Part shown: one piece after another, positions 1-8,731 of the stretch
Numbering within the stretch: position 1 is the stretch's first letter
Layout of the letters: every line of letters starts with the position of its first letter
NCBI RefSeq assembly: GCF_003258365.1
Contig: NZ_QHKM01000001.1
Location: 1,612,001 to 1,676,000 of the forward strand
Length of the DNA stretch: 64,000 nt
From: Hymenobacter edaphi
GTDB taxonomy: Bacteria > Bacteroidota > Bacteroidia > Cytophagales > Hymenobacteraceae
Direction: 5' to 3'
Notes under the pieces: generated by a model
Databases searched by the model: none
What the model was told of the DNA's origin: nothing
Seen by the model: only the letters and a program-made list of their open reading frames with translations
Position numbers and translations under genes: made by a program

Positions 1-1022
1 TCGGCGCTGCCGTTGGCGTTGAGGCGGAACAGAATCGGCGACTCCCAGGAGCCGCTGACGCTGCCCACCAGCAGAATTCGGCCGTCGGGCTGCACGGCCA
101 CGCCGTGAATGGCGGTGGGCCGCTCGAGGGGCGGCTGGCCGTTTGCGGCGGTGCTGTAGCCCACCACGCTGGTTTCGCCGTTGGTGCCGAAGCCGGTGTC
201 GGGCGTGCCGTTGGCGTTCAGGCGGGCAATGCGGGTACTGTTGAGCGACAGGGGGCTGCCCGGCGCTGCGTGCGTCACCAGCAGAATCTTGCCATCGGGC
301 TGCACCGTCATGTCTTTGAACATGGCGTAGTACATCGGGCCGACGGGGGAGCCGGCCCCGCTGCCCGCGGCCGTGCCGAAGCTGTTGTCGGGCTGCCCGT
401 TGGCCAGCAGGCGCACCATGCGGGTGGGGCTGAGGTGGTCGAAGCTGGCGGCGGCCAGCAGCTTGCCGTCGGGCAGGATTACCACCCGGGCCAACTCGGT
501 GGGCCCGGTCGGCAGCTGCGGGTCGGGGTAAGCCAGCCCGGCGGTGCCGAAGCCCGGGTCGGGCTGGCCCTGGGCGGTGTAGCGGGCGGCGGCCCACACG
601 TTGCCCGCGTCGCCCCGAATGCCGCCGACGACGACCAGCTTGCCGTCGGGCTGCCGCGCCAGGCCGCTGGCAACGGAGCGGTTGCCGGGGAAGGCGCTGG
701 TCACGCTGCCGTTGGCGCCGAAGCCGGCGTCGGGGGTGCCATCGGCGTGGTAGCGGCGCACGGTCCAGGTGTTGGCGTTGGCCGCGCACACCACGATTTT
801 GCCGTCGGGCTGCACCAGCGTCTGGCCCATCACCGACCACGCGGCGCCGCCCGGGGCGACGGGCGAAAAATTAAACCGCTCGGCCAGCAGGCCGGTGGCC
901 ACGGAGCCCGCCGTGCCAAACGCCGCGTCGCGGGAGACGCTCTGCGCCCGGGCGCCCAGCGTGCCAAGGGTGAGTAAACCGGCCGCCACGCAGGCGCGCC
1001 CCAGAGTAAATGATTGCAGCAT
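1..1022 (-). CDS. Delta-60 repeat exported protein (partial, C-terminus outside window)
   Basis: The leftward reading frame is open from an ATG at 1022 to the window edge, about 340 codons. It starts with a signal peptide (MLQSFTLGRACVAAGLLTLG, cleavage near ARAQS). After this come tandem repeats of about 55-60 residues with the pattern QPDGK-[IL]-[LV]-V-G ... R-[LY]-x-A-[DN]-G-x-x-D-x-[GS]-F-G. This is the delta-60 repeat, a predicted beta-propeller found in secreted bacterial proteins. At least five repeats are visible. The missing C-terminus would be expected to hold a T9SS sorting domain. The specific function is unknown. Confidence 0.85.
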   Translation of the reverse strand, partial: MLQSFTLGRACVAAGLLTLGTLGARAQSVSRDAAFGTAGSVATGLLAERFNFSPVAPGGAAWSVMGQTLVQPDGKIVVCAANANTWTVRRYHADGTPDAGFGANGSVTSAFPGNRSVASGLARQPDGKLVVVGGIRGDAGNVWAAARYTAQGQPDPGFGTAGLAYPDPQLPTGPTELARVVILPDGKLLAAASFDHLSPTRMVRLLANGQPDNSFGTAAGSGAGSPVGPMYYAMFKDMTVQPDGKILLVTHAAPGSPLSLNSTRIARLNANGTPDTGFGTNGETSVVGYSTAANGQPPLERPTAIHGVAVQPDGRILLVGSVSGSWESPILFRLNANGSA

Positions 1023-1152
1023 AAATGAACTGATTAAGAAGAAAAATACCACGCGGCCCGGCCCGCCGAAGCACCGAAAAAGTGTCCGCCGGGCCGGGCC
1101 GACAAATTAAACGACGCGCCCAAAAATTGGTATAGTTTTATTCCAAAATATA

Positions 1153-1953
1153 TTAATCCTGCTGCGAGGGCAGGCGCTCGGGCGCGGGGGCGGTGGCATT
1201 GCGGCGGGCCAGGCGGTAGCTCAGGGCCAGCACCACGTTGTTTTTGGCCGAGGTATTCTGCGGCACGAACTGCCCTTGCTTGATGGTGGGCAGGTTGTAA
1301 TTGGCCTGCAGCACCCAGCCGGCCTGCAGGGTCAGGCCCCGGGTCAGCTGGTAGCCCGCGCCGGCGTACACGCGGTTGCGCTCAAACACCGGCCCCCGGG
1401 GGTTGAGAAATATCTCGTCGTACACCGACAGAAACACCGTTTTGGGGCCCAGGGCGCTGTGGTTCAGCGGCAGAAAGGCGTTGATGCGGTAACGCAGGCG
1501 GTTGCGCTGGCCGGTGCTGTCGGCGCGGTAGCTGAACCAGCGCTGCTCCACGCGGTAGCGGTGCTCCAGCTTCAGGCGGCTGGCGTACTGGGTCAGCGTG
1601 AGCTGGCCCCAGAGGCGCTTCTCCACGTTCAGCGGCCCGGCGCCCCAGTCCTGGTAGTCGCGGGTGGCGTAGCGGCCGCCGCCCAGCAGCACCACGAAGT
1701 TCTTGTTGATGTCGTAGCTCAGCCCGCCCTTCAGCTCGTTGTAGAAGTACTGGCGGAACACGGCATTGGTGCGGGCCTGAAACTCAAAGAAACCGCCCCA
1801 GCGGTGCTCCTCGCTGCCCGGCAGCTGCAGCGTACCGATAAACCAGCTGCCCCAGGGCTGGGTGGGGTTGGCCGCTCGTTGGGCCCGGGCGGGCAGCGGG
1901 GCAGCCAGCAACCCCGAAAGGCTGGCGGCCGCGAAAAGAAAAGAATAGCGCAT
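1153..1953 (-). CDS. DUF2490-like outer-membrane beta-barrel protein
   Basis: This is an exported protein of 266 aa. The ATG at 1953 is chosen over an upstream one at 1986 because it opens a clean signal peptide (MRYSFLFAAASLSGLL...ARAQ) and lies just downstream of a TACCTTTG box (1963-1970). The body alternates aromatic and charged residues in beta-strand style (WGSWFIGTLQL, LEHRYRVEQRWF, NRLRYRINAFLPL, FLSVYDEIFLN, RVYAGAGYQL). This matches DUF2490 family proteins of Bacteroidota, which are predicted outer-membrane barrels of unknown role. It is upstream of and codirectional with the delta-60 gene, 130 bp apart. Confidence 0.75.
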   Translation of the reverse strand: MRYSFLFAAASLSGLLAAPLPARAQRAANPTQPWGSWFIGTLQLPGSEEHRWGGFFEFQARTNAVFRQYFYNELKGGLSYDINKNFVVLLGGGRYATRDYQDWGAGPLNVEKRLWGQLTLTQYASRLKLEHRYRVEQRWFSYRADSTGQRNRLRYRINAFLPLNHSALGPKTVFLSVYDEIFLNPRGPVFERNRVYAGAGYQLTRGLTLQAGWVLQANYNLPTIKQGQFVPQNTSAKNNVVLALSYRLARRNATAPAPERLPSQQD

Positions 1954-1962
1954 TGCAGAAGC

Positions 1963-1970
1963 CAAAGGTA
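1963..1970 (-). promoter_or_regulatory. -7 box TACCTTTG just upstream of the DUF2490-like start
   Basis: On the minus strand the sequence is TACCTTTG, an exact match to the Bacteroidota TAnnTTTG -7 element. It ends about 9 nt before the ATG at 1953, so transcription would begin only a few nucleotides before the start codon. No good -33 TTTG is seen at the expected distance. Confidence 0.5.
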
Positions 1971-2013
1971 GGGAGCGGGGGCACACGGACCTGCACTGCC
2001 CGCCCGGCCGGTG

Positions 2014-2814
2014 CTACCGGGGCTGCAGCTCCAGCAGCAGCACGGTGTCGAAAGCCTGCACCGCCTTGCCGCGAAACGATTGGGCACTTTCCCGGCGGTA
2101 GGGCAGCGTGGGCCCCCAACGCATCCAGGTGCTGGCGGTGTACCCCGCCGGGCTTTGCCGCAGCTTCGGAAAGTCGTCGACGGAGGTCCAGATGGTGGTG
2201 GTGTCGGTGCCGCGCCGGGTCAGGATGTACGGCTTGACGATGGTGGAGCCGTCTTTTTTGGCCCGCCGGGGCACGGCCACGCGCCGCAGGTAGGTTTCGT
2301 CGGGGAAGGTGGGCAGGCACTCCAGCACCACGTATACGCCCGCCGCGGGCAGCGGCAGGGCGGCGGGGCGCAGGTCGAGGCGCACCTGGGTGCGGCGCCG
2401 GGCAATGGAGTCGGGCGGGGCCACCACCACCGGCTGCGCCGACAGCAGGGGCCCAAGCAGCTCGGGCCCGGCGCCGCGCGCGTAGAAGCTGATTTGCAGC
2501 CGCCCCGCCGTGTAGCGCCGGTGCAGCGGCACGGTCAGCGCCTGCAGGCCGAAGGTCTGGCTGGTATCGGGCGAGGCCAGCCACACCACGCAGCGCTGCC
2601 CCGGCGTCAGCGGCCGTACGCCCCGGATGTAGGCGCCGTGGTAGGTGCCCACCGCCTGCGGCCGCCGGCCGCGCACGGTTACATCGGCCAATACAATGTG
2701 CCGGGCCGGCGCGTTGGGCGGCGGGGTTTGGGCCGTGGCCGCGCCGCCGGTGCCCAGCAGCAGGCCAACCACTGCCGACCATCCCCGGCCGGCTGACTTC
2801 GCAAAGAAAAGCAT
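2014..2814 (-). CDS. Exported protein of unknown function
   Basis: This is a 266-aa protein with a signal peptide (MLFFAKSAGRGWSAVVGLLL...ATAQTPP). The mature part looks like a beta-rich extracellular domain (HIVLADVTVRGRR, LQISFYARGAGPELL, VYVVLECLP, STIVKPYILTRRGTDTTTIW). The proline-poor, lysine-poor mature region and its position 60 bp before the DUF2490-like gene suggest a shared envelope-related transcription unit. A TACTTTGC box (2819-2826) ends only 4 nt before the ATG, which suggests a near-leaderless mRNA. No family is recognised with certainty. Confidence 0.7.
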   Translation of the reverse strand: MLFFAKSAGRGWSAVVGLLLGTGGAATAQTPPPNAPARHIVLADVTVRGRRPQAVGTYHGAYIRGVRPLTPGQRCVVWLASPDTSQTFGLQALTVPLHRRYTAGRLQISFYARGAGPELLGPLLSAQPVVVAPPDSIARRRTQVRLDLRPAALPLPAAGVYVVLECLPTFPDETYLRRVAVPRRAKKDGSTIVKPYILTRRGTDTTTIWTSVDDFPKLRQSPAGYTASTWMRWGPTLPYRRESAQSFRGKAVQAFDTVLLLELQPR

Positions 2815-3171
2815 GGGCGCAAAGTACAGAACGCCCCCAGGGCTCCGCCAGGAAAATCAGCCTTGCTATAAAAATTCGGCCGGTTTCCCGCTCCTTTTCG
2901 GCACGCGGGCGGCACTACGGCGGGGCGTTTCGGCAGATGACGCGCCGGACCAAGAGCCCCGCCGACCAGCCGGCCCGGCGGGCAAAGGCCGGCCGAGCGA
3001 AGTCGAGCCCCGGACGGCCCGGGGCTTTCGGCGCGGGCGCCAGGCGCCTGCGCCCGCCCGGGCGCCGCCTTTCGGCCCCGAGGCCCCGAGGCCCCGAGTA
3101 GGCCATTTCCTCACCCCGCCCTATCTTCCCACCCCCATTCATAACTCAGAATTTCTAATTCAGAATTAGCC
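2815..3171. other. Intergenic region between divergent genes
   Basis: This 357-bp stretch separates the leftward exported-protein gene and the rightward restriction enzyme gene. It holds GC-rich hairpins (for example GCCCCGGACGGCCCGGGGC near 3008) and an AT-richer tract with two AATTCAGAATT-like repeats just before 3172. This tract is the likely promoter region of the restriction gene. No gene is seen. Confidence 0.5.
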
Positions 3172-6100
3172 TTGACTTACTCCGACTTTGAAGCCCGCTG
3201 GCGCCCGGCCGGCGGCGCCGAGCGCGCCAACTACGGCCTCTTCCTGCAAGACCTCTGCGACCTGCTCGGCGTGCCCCGCCCCGACCCCACCACCGACAAC
3301 CCCGCCGCCGACCAGTACGTGCTCGAACGGGCCGTGGAATTCCGCGACGGCGGCAAGAAGAGCACCGGCCGCATCGACCTCTACCGGCGCGGCTGCTTTA
3401 TCCTCGAAACCAAGCAGGGCACCGACACCCCCGACCAGCAGCAGAAATCGGAGCGGGCCGAGCTGGGCCTGCCCGCCGAAAAGCGCCGCAAGGGCCACGC
3501 CGTGCGCGGCTCCGTGCGGTGGGAGCAAATGATGCAGGCCGCCCGCCAGCAGGCCCTGGGCTACGTGCGCGCCCTGCCCCCCGAGGAGCCCCGCCCGCTG
3601 TTTCTGCTCGTCGTCGACGTGGGCTACTGCCTCGACGTGTACGCCAACTTCGCCGGCGTCGGCGACTCCTTCGTGCCCTTCCCCGACCAGACGCGCTTCC
3701 GCCTCCCGCTCGCGGCCCTGCAGGACGAGGCCACCCGGCAGCTGCTGCGCCAGCTCTGGCTGGAGCCCCGCGCGCTCGACCCCTCCCGCCGCGCCGCCCG
3801 CGTCACCCGCGAGCTGGCCGGCTACCTGGCCGGCGTGTCGGCCCAGCTGGAGCGGGCCGGGCACCCGGCCGAGGTGGTGGCCCAGTTCCTGATGCGCTGC
3901 CTCTTCACCATGTTCTCGGAGGACGTGGGCCTCATTCCCAAAGCCTCCTTCACCGGCATGTTGCGCACCTACTCCACCCCCGAGCTGCGCGAGTTTCTGC
4001 CCGAGGCCCTCAGCGGCCTCTGGCAGGTGATGGACACCGGCGGCTACGCCTCCGACCTCAAGGCCCGGGTGCGGCGCTTCAACGGCAAGCTCTTCCACGA
4101 CGCCCGCGCCCTGCCCCTCTCGCCCGACCAGATGGCCCTGCTGCTCAAAGCCGCCGAAGCCGACTGGACCGAGGTGGAGCCCGCCATCTTCGGCACCCTG
4201 CTCGAACGCGCCCTCGACCCCAAGGAGCGGCACTCCCTCGGCGCCCACTACACCCCGCGCCGCTACGTGGAGCGCCTGGTGCTGCCCACCGTGCTCGAGC
4301 CCCTGCGCCGGGAGTGGACGGCCGCCCAGGCCGCCTCGGCCCGCCGCCTCGAGGAAGGCCAGCCCAAGGAAGCCCGCCAGGAGCTGCTGCGCTTCCTCAC
4401 CCGCCTCACCGGGCTGCGCATCCTCGACCCCGCCTGCGGCTCCGGCAACTTCCTCTACGTCACGCTGGAGCACCTCAAGCGCCTCGAAGGCGAAGTGCTG
4501 GCCGCCATCAACGCCTTCGGCCACTCCGGCCTGCTCGACCTGGGCGGCGGAACAACAGTATCGCCCCGCCAATTGCTGGGCCTGGAGCTGAACCCGCGCG
4601 CCGCCGCCATTGCCGACGTGGTGCTGCGCATCGGCTACCTGCAGTGGCACCTGCGCACCCACGGCGCCACCCAGCTGGCCGAGCCCCTGCTCGATGAGTA
4701 CCAGAACATCCGCCAGCAGGATGCCGCCCTGCGCCACGACCCGCCCCTGCCCCGCCTCGACGCCCAGGGCCAGCCCGTCACGCGCTGGGACGGCAGCACC
4801 CGCCTGCACCCGGCCACCGGCCAGCCCGTGCCCGACGAAACCGCCCGCACCCCCGTGCTGGACTACCCCAACCCCCAGCCCGCCGAATGGCCCCAGGCCG
4901 ATTTCATCGTGGGCAATCCGCCGTTTGTGGGGCCGGCCCGCATGCGCGACGCCCTCGGCGACGGCTACACCGAAGCCCTGCGCAAAGCCTACAAAGGCAA
5001 GGTACCCGACTCGGCCGACCTGGTGATGTACTGGTGGTACAACGCCGCCCGCGCCGTGCAGCAAGGACCCGCCGAGCGGTTCGGCTTCATCACCACCAAC
5101 AGCCTCAAACAAACCTTCAACCGCCGCGTGATGCAGCCCTTCCTGGAGGGCGACACCCCGCCGCTGACCCTCACCTTCGCCATCCCCGACCACCCCTGGG
5201 TAGACGCCGCCGAAGGTGCCGCCGTGCGCATTGCCATGACGGTAGCCGAGCGCACGGCCGCTGGCTCAGTGGGCCAGTTGCTGACGCTCAAAACCGAATC
5301 AGTAGCGGAAGGCGACGAAGCGGCTGAGGTGACTTTTGAGGAGAAGCAAGGGCAGATTCTTTCTGATTTGTCAATTGGTGCTGCGTTGGATAGCGCTAAG
5401 GTGTTGAAGTCGAATGAAGGAATGTCTAGCCCCGGCGTGAAGCTGCACGGCGCTGGATTCATTGTAAGTCAGGACAAAGCCAAGGAATTAGGTTTAGGTG
5501 AGGTTCCTAGACTTGAAAACCACATTCGGCATTATCTGAACGGCCAAGACTTCACTGGCAAGTCCCGCAAGGCAATGGTCATTGACTTGTTCGGCTTGAC
5601 TTCAACTGAAGTATTGACGCGCTTCCCAAGTGTTTATCAACACTTGGTAGAAAATGTAAAGCCTGAACGTGATGCGAAAGGCAATACAAAAGATGGTGCG
5701 GGTTATGCCAAATTCTGGTGGGTTCACGGCAAGCCGCGTCAGGAAATGCGGAAGATGCTAGAAGGCTTGCCTCGTTACATCGGAACTGTAGAAACCGCGA
5801 AGCACCGCACGTTTCAATTTCTTGATGCAGGCATTTTACCTGATAATAAATTATGTGCTATTGCTTTGGATGACGCCTATTACCTAGGTGTCCTTTCGAG
5901 CAGATTTCATGTCGTTTGGGCAATGGCCGCAGGCAGCCGTCTAGGTGTCGGCAACGATTCAGTGTATGTAAAATCCCGCTGCTTCGACCCGTTCCCCTTC
6001 CCCGACGCCACGCCCGCCCAGCAAACCCGCATCCGGGAGCTGGCCGAACAGCTCGACGCCCACCGCAAGCGCCAGCAGGCCCTGCACCCCGCCCTCACCC

Positions 6101-6675
6101 TCACCGACCTCTACAACGTGGTGGAAAAGCTGCGCGCCCAGCAGCCCCTCTCCGCCAAAGACCAGCAGGTCAACCAGCAGGGCCTGGCCTCCGTGGTGCT
6201 CAGCCTCCACCAGCAGCTCGATGCCGCCGTAGCCGACGCCTACGGCTGGCCCCACGACCTGCCCGAAGCCGAGCTGCTCCAGCGCCTCGTGCGCCTCAAC
6301 CACGAGCGCGCCCGCGAAGAGCAAGCCGGCCACATCCGCTACCTGCGCCCCGCCTACCAGGCCCCCGAGCAGCAGCAAGCCGCCCTGCCCCTGCCCGAGC
6401 CGGAAGCAAAAGCCACGAAAGCCCCTAAAGCCAAATCGTCCGGCTCCCCCTCTCTTTTGGAGAGGGGGTCGGGGGGTGAGGCTTTCCCCGCCGAGCTGGC
6501 CCAGCAGATGCAGGCCCTGCGCGACGCGCTGCAGCAGGCCGCCCAGCCCCTCACCGCCGCCCAGGTAGCCGCCCGCTTCCGCCGCCTCAAGCCCGAGAAG
6601 GTGGAGCCCCTGCTGGCCACCCTGGCCGCCCTCTCGCTTATCCGCCGCACGCCCGAAGGCGCTTACGCTGCTTAG
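3172..6675 (+). CDS. MmeI-like type IIG restriction-modification enzyme
   Basis: This 1167-aa single-chain enzyme is predicted to both methylate and cut DNA. The TTG start fits the family N-terminus (MTYSDFEARW). The N-terminal nuclease has a PD-(D/E)xK signature (D69, E79-T-K81). A helical spacer follows. Next comes an N6-adenine methyltransferase with SAM motif I (D419-PACGSGNF) and catalytic motif IV (N582-PPF). The target-recognition region spans roughly residues 705-935 and a helical C-terminal part follows. No separate R, M or S subunit is adjacent, as expected for type IIG. Two oddities stand out. The recognition segment (about 5285-5975) is much more AT-rich than its flanks. A dispersed palindromic repeat (6444-6482) is read in frame near residues 1091-1104 as PSLLERGSGGE. 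Assignment to the MmeI-like family is from motif order and length. Confidence 0.9.
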   Translation: MTYSDFEARWRPAGGAERANYGLFLQDLCDLLGVPRPDPTTDNPAADQYVLERAVEFRDGGKKSTGRIDLYRRGCFILETKQGTDTPDQQQKSERAELGLPAEKRRKGHAVRGSVRWEQMMQAARQQALGYVRALPPEEPRPLFLLVVDVGYCLDVYANFAGVGDSFVPFPDQTRFRLPLAALQDEATRQLLRQLWLEPRALDPSRRAARVTRELAGYLAGVSAQLERAGHPAEVVAQFLMRCLFTMFSEDVGLIPKASFTGMLRTYSTPELREFLPEALSGLWQVMDTGGYASDLKARVRRFNGKLFHDARALPLSPDQMALLLKAAEADWTEVEPAIFGTLLERALDPKERHSLGAHYTPRRYVERLVLPTVLEPLRREWTAAQAASARRLEEGQPKEARQELLRFLTRLTGLRILDPACGSGNFLYVTLEHLKRLEGEVLAAINAFGHSGLLDLGGGTTVSPRQLLGLELNPRAAAIADVVLRIGYLQWHLRTHGATQLAEPLLDEYQNIRQQDAALRHDPPLPRLDAQGQPVTRWDGSTRLHPATGQPVPDETARTPVLDYPNPQPAEWPQADFIVGNPPFVGPARMRDALGDGYTEALRKAYKGKVPDSADLVMYWWYNAARAVQQGPAERFGFITTNSLKQTFNRRVMQPFLEGDTPPLTLTFAIPDHPWVDAAEGAAVRIAMTVAERTAAGSVGQLLTLKTESVAEGDEAAEVTFEEKQGQILSDLSIGAALDSAKVLKSNEGMSSPGVKLHGAGFIVSQDKAKELGLGEVPRLENHIRHYLNGQDFTGKSRKAMVIDLFGLTSTEVLTRFPSVYQHLVENVKPERDAKGNTKDGAGYAKFWWVHGKPRQEMRKMLEGLPRYIGTVETAKHRTFQFLDAGILPDNKLCAIALDDAYYLGVLSSRFHVVWAMAAGSRLGVGNDSVYVKSRCFDPFPFPDATPAQQTRIRELAEQLDAHRKRQQALHPALTLTDLYNVVEKLRAQQPLSAKDQQVNQQGLASVVLSLHQQLDAAVADAYGWPHDLPEAELLQRLVRLNHERAREEQAGHIRYLRPAYQAPEQQQAALPLPEPEAKATKAPKAKSSGSPSLLERGSGGEAFPAELAQQMQALRDALQQAAQPLTAAQVAARFRRLKPEKVEPLLATLAALSLIRRTPEGAYAA
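5285..5975 (+). other. Low-GC target-recognition segment inside the type IIG gene
   Basis: Codons in this stretch use many A/T third positions (AAA, GAA, TTA, ATT, GAT), whereas the sequence on either side is strongly GC-biased. The borders are sharp, near ACGCTCAAAACCGAATC and GTAAAATCCCGCTGC. The segment corresponds to the domain that sets DNA specificity in MmeI-like enzymes. Replacement of this domain by recombination is the simplest explanation. Confidence 0.75.
6444..6482. repeat. Dispersed palindromic repeat, copy inside the type IIG gene
   Basis: It consists of a CCCCCTCTC/GAGAGGGGG hairpin with a short loop, followed by a TCGGGGGGTGAGG tail. Close relatives in this window are at 41905-41946, 45929-45988 and 59377-59420. 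Weaker ones are near 8390, 11355 and 58486. Here it stays in frame and adds about 13 residues. Confidence 0.75.
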
Positions 6676-6700
6676 TTTCCCGTCCTTACTTGTCCTTACC

Positions 6701-8380
6701 GTGTCACTGACCTTACTCTCCTCCCTCCGCCGCGCCGCCGGTCTGCTGGCCCTCCTTGCGCTGGCCTGGGGCAGCACCCAAGCCCAGTCGGCCCCGCCCT
6801 GGCAGGGCCTCACCGCCACCAATGCCCACAATTCCGGCAAAGGCGTGGTCGACGCCGCCGGTAATTTCTACGCCATGGGCGTGTTCAACGGCTCCGTCAC
6901 CGTGGGCTCCGTCACCCTCACCAGTCAGGTCGAAAACTCCTTCCTGGCCAAATACGCGCCCACCGGGCAGGTGCTGTGGGTGCGCCAGCTCGCCTCGCCG
7001 GCCTTCACCATTGCCGATGATGTAGCCGTGGACGCCGCGGGCAACGCCTACGTATCCGGCGTCTACGCGGGGGGCGTCGCCTTGGGCAACAACGTAACCC
7101 TGCCCAGCCCCAATGGCCAGACCCAGGCATTCGTGGTCCGCTACTCGCCCCAGGGCACGGCCGAGTGGGTGCAGTTCAGCGCCCCCGGCTCGGCCATCTA
7201 CCGGTCCCTCGGCGTCGAGACCGACGCGGCGGGCCACGTATTCCTGCTGGGCGACTACATGACCCTGATGCAGATGGGCGGGGTCACGATCAGTGCGGGC
7301 AGCGCGGGCGCGATGATCCGCGCCACCTACCTGGCCCGCCTCTCCGCGGCCACGGGCGTGGTGGAATGGCTGCGCACGGCCTTTCAGTTTCCGAGCACCA
7401 CCAACGTGTTCGGGGGGCGGCAGCTGGCCGTGGGCGCCGCCGGCGAGCCGCTGGTGCTGACCTCGTTTGTGGGCGCCGCCCCCATCATCCCGCAGGGCCC
7501 CGTCCTCACCCCCACGGCCACGTCGGCGCCGCCGAGCTTCGCCGCCGACGTGGCCGTGATTAAGTATTCCGCGCTGCTCACCTGCGACTGGGCCCAGCAG
7601 ATCAGCGGCCCCGACGGCACGTTCGTGACCGGCGGCGCCCTCGATGCGGCCGGCAACGTGTACGTCTCCGGCGGGATGCTGGGCCCGGCCACCTTCGGCA
7701 GCACCACCCTGCCCCACGCCGGCGGCTCCGACGCCTTTCTGGCCAAATACGCGCCCACCGGCGCGCTGCTCTGGGCCCGTGGCGGGGGCGGCCCCGCCCA
7801 GGATGGCTGGAACCACGTAAGCCTGGATGCGGCCGGCAATGCCTACCTGGCCGGGTATGCGGAGGGCACCGCGCAATACGGCGCCACCACCATCACCAGC
7901 GCCGGCGCTACCGACGTGCTGCTCGCCTCGTACTCGCCCCAGGGACAGCTGCGCTGGACCCAGCAGGCCGGCAGCCCCGCCAACGACCAGGCGTTCTACC
8001 TCGGCCTCGACGCGGCCGGCACGGCCTACGTGCGGGGCGCGGCCGAAGGACCGGCGGCGTTTGGCGCCTTCACCTTGCCCGGCCCCGGCCCGGCCGTGCC
8101 GAGCTACTTCCTGGCCCGCCTGGGCACTACGCTGGCCACCCGCCCCGCCCGGACCGCCGCTACCGAGCTGTTTCCCTCGCCCGCCCACGACCAGCTGCAC
8201 CTGCCCGCCCTGCCCGCCGGCACTCCCGTGCAACTGGTGGATGCGCTCGGCCGCGTGGCGCGCACCGTTCGCGTCGTGGCCGGCCAGGTGTCGGTGCGGG
8301 GCCTGGCCCCCGGCCTCTACCAGCTGCGCGCCCCCGATGCCCAGGGCCGCCCCTGCACCGGCCGCGTGCTGGTCGAGTAA
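6701..8380 (+). CDS. SBBP-repeat exoprotein with T9SS type A sorting domain
   Basis: This is a 559-aa secreted protein starting at a GTG. A signal peptide (LLALLALAWGSTQAQS) is followed by about eight SBBP-type propeller repeats (DAAGNAYVSG, FLAKYAPTGQVLWVRQ). The C-terminal 80 residues match the T9SS sorting domain: a LFPSPAHDQLHLP segment, VDALGRVAR, GLAPGLYQLR and a final GRVLVE. The tail is expected to direct export across the outer membrane by the type IX system and removal or anchoring there. The next gene (8732-10396) is a close paralog, so the pair looks like a tandem duplication. The ligand or function is unknown. Confidence 0.85.
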   Translation: MSLTLLSSLRRAAGLLALLALAWGSTQAQSAPPWQGLTATNAHNSGKGVVDAAGNFYAMGVFNGSVTVGSVTLTSQVENSFLAKYAPTGQVLWVRQLASPAFTIADDVAVDAAGNAYVSGVYAGGVALGNNVTLPSPNGQTQAFVVRYSPQGTAEWVQFSAPGSAIYRSLGVETDAAGHVFLLGDYMTLMQMGGVTISAGSAGAMIRATYLARLSAATGVVEWLRTAFQFPSTTNVFGGRQLAVGAAGEPLVLTSFVGAAPIIPQGPVLTPTATSAPPSFAADVAVIKYSALLTCDWAQQISGPDGTFVTGGALDAAGNVYVSGGMLGPATFGSTTLPHAGGSDAFLAKYAPTGALLWARGGGGPAQDGWNHVSLDAAGNAYLAGYAEGTAQYGATTITSAGATDVLLASYSPQGQLRWTQQAGSPANDQAFYLGLDAAGTAYVRGAAEGPAAFGAFTLPGPGPAVPSYFLARLGTTLATRPARTAATELFPSPAHDQLHLPALPAGTPVQLVDALGRVARTVRVVAGQVSVRGLAPGLYQLRAPDAQGRPCTGRVLVE

Positions 8381-8731
8381 CCGCCCCAACCTCTCCTCCT
8401 TGTCGAAGGAGGGGCCGCCGGCGCGGCCGGGGTGGTTGCGGCGTCGCTGACGGCCGCTCCGCAGGTGCCGCCAGGCCGTGTGGCCGGTAGCAGCCCGGGT
8501 AATCGGCTGGCCCGTCGAACAGTCGGGCCGAGCACCGCGAAGCGCAGGCCGACGCATCTACGCCGGGTGGTATTCGGCTCGTTGCACCAGAGTACTATTG
8601 GCCCGCGAGATGCGTCGCGGCGCGCTGCATGCCGTTTCTTTGGGCTTTCAGGTTCGCCCGGCCCCGGATGGCCGACGGCAGCACTGGCCGCCCCTGTCTC
8701 ACTCATCTTTCCTTTCTCATTCTTGTAAGCT
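8381..8731. other. Intergenic region between the SBBP paralogs
   Basis: This 351-bp region begins with a degenerate copy of the CCTCTCC...GGAGGGG palindromic repeat (about 8390-8430). The rest is GC-rich with short inverted segments and no convincing gene. A pyrimidine-rich leader ends at the ATG of the second paralog. Confidence 0.5.

Noticed and set aside
3166-5193. 675-aa leftward ORF
   Set aside because: It is the antisense of the type IIG gene, with Gly/Ala/Val/His-rich low-complexity translation. It is a shadow of GC-rich codons.
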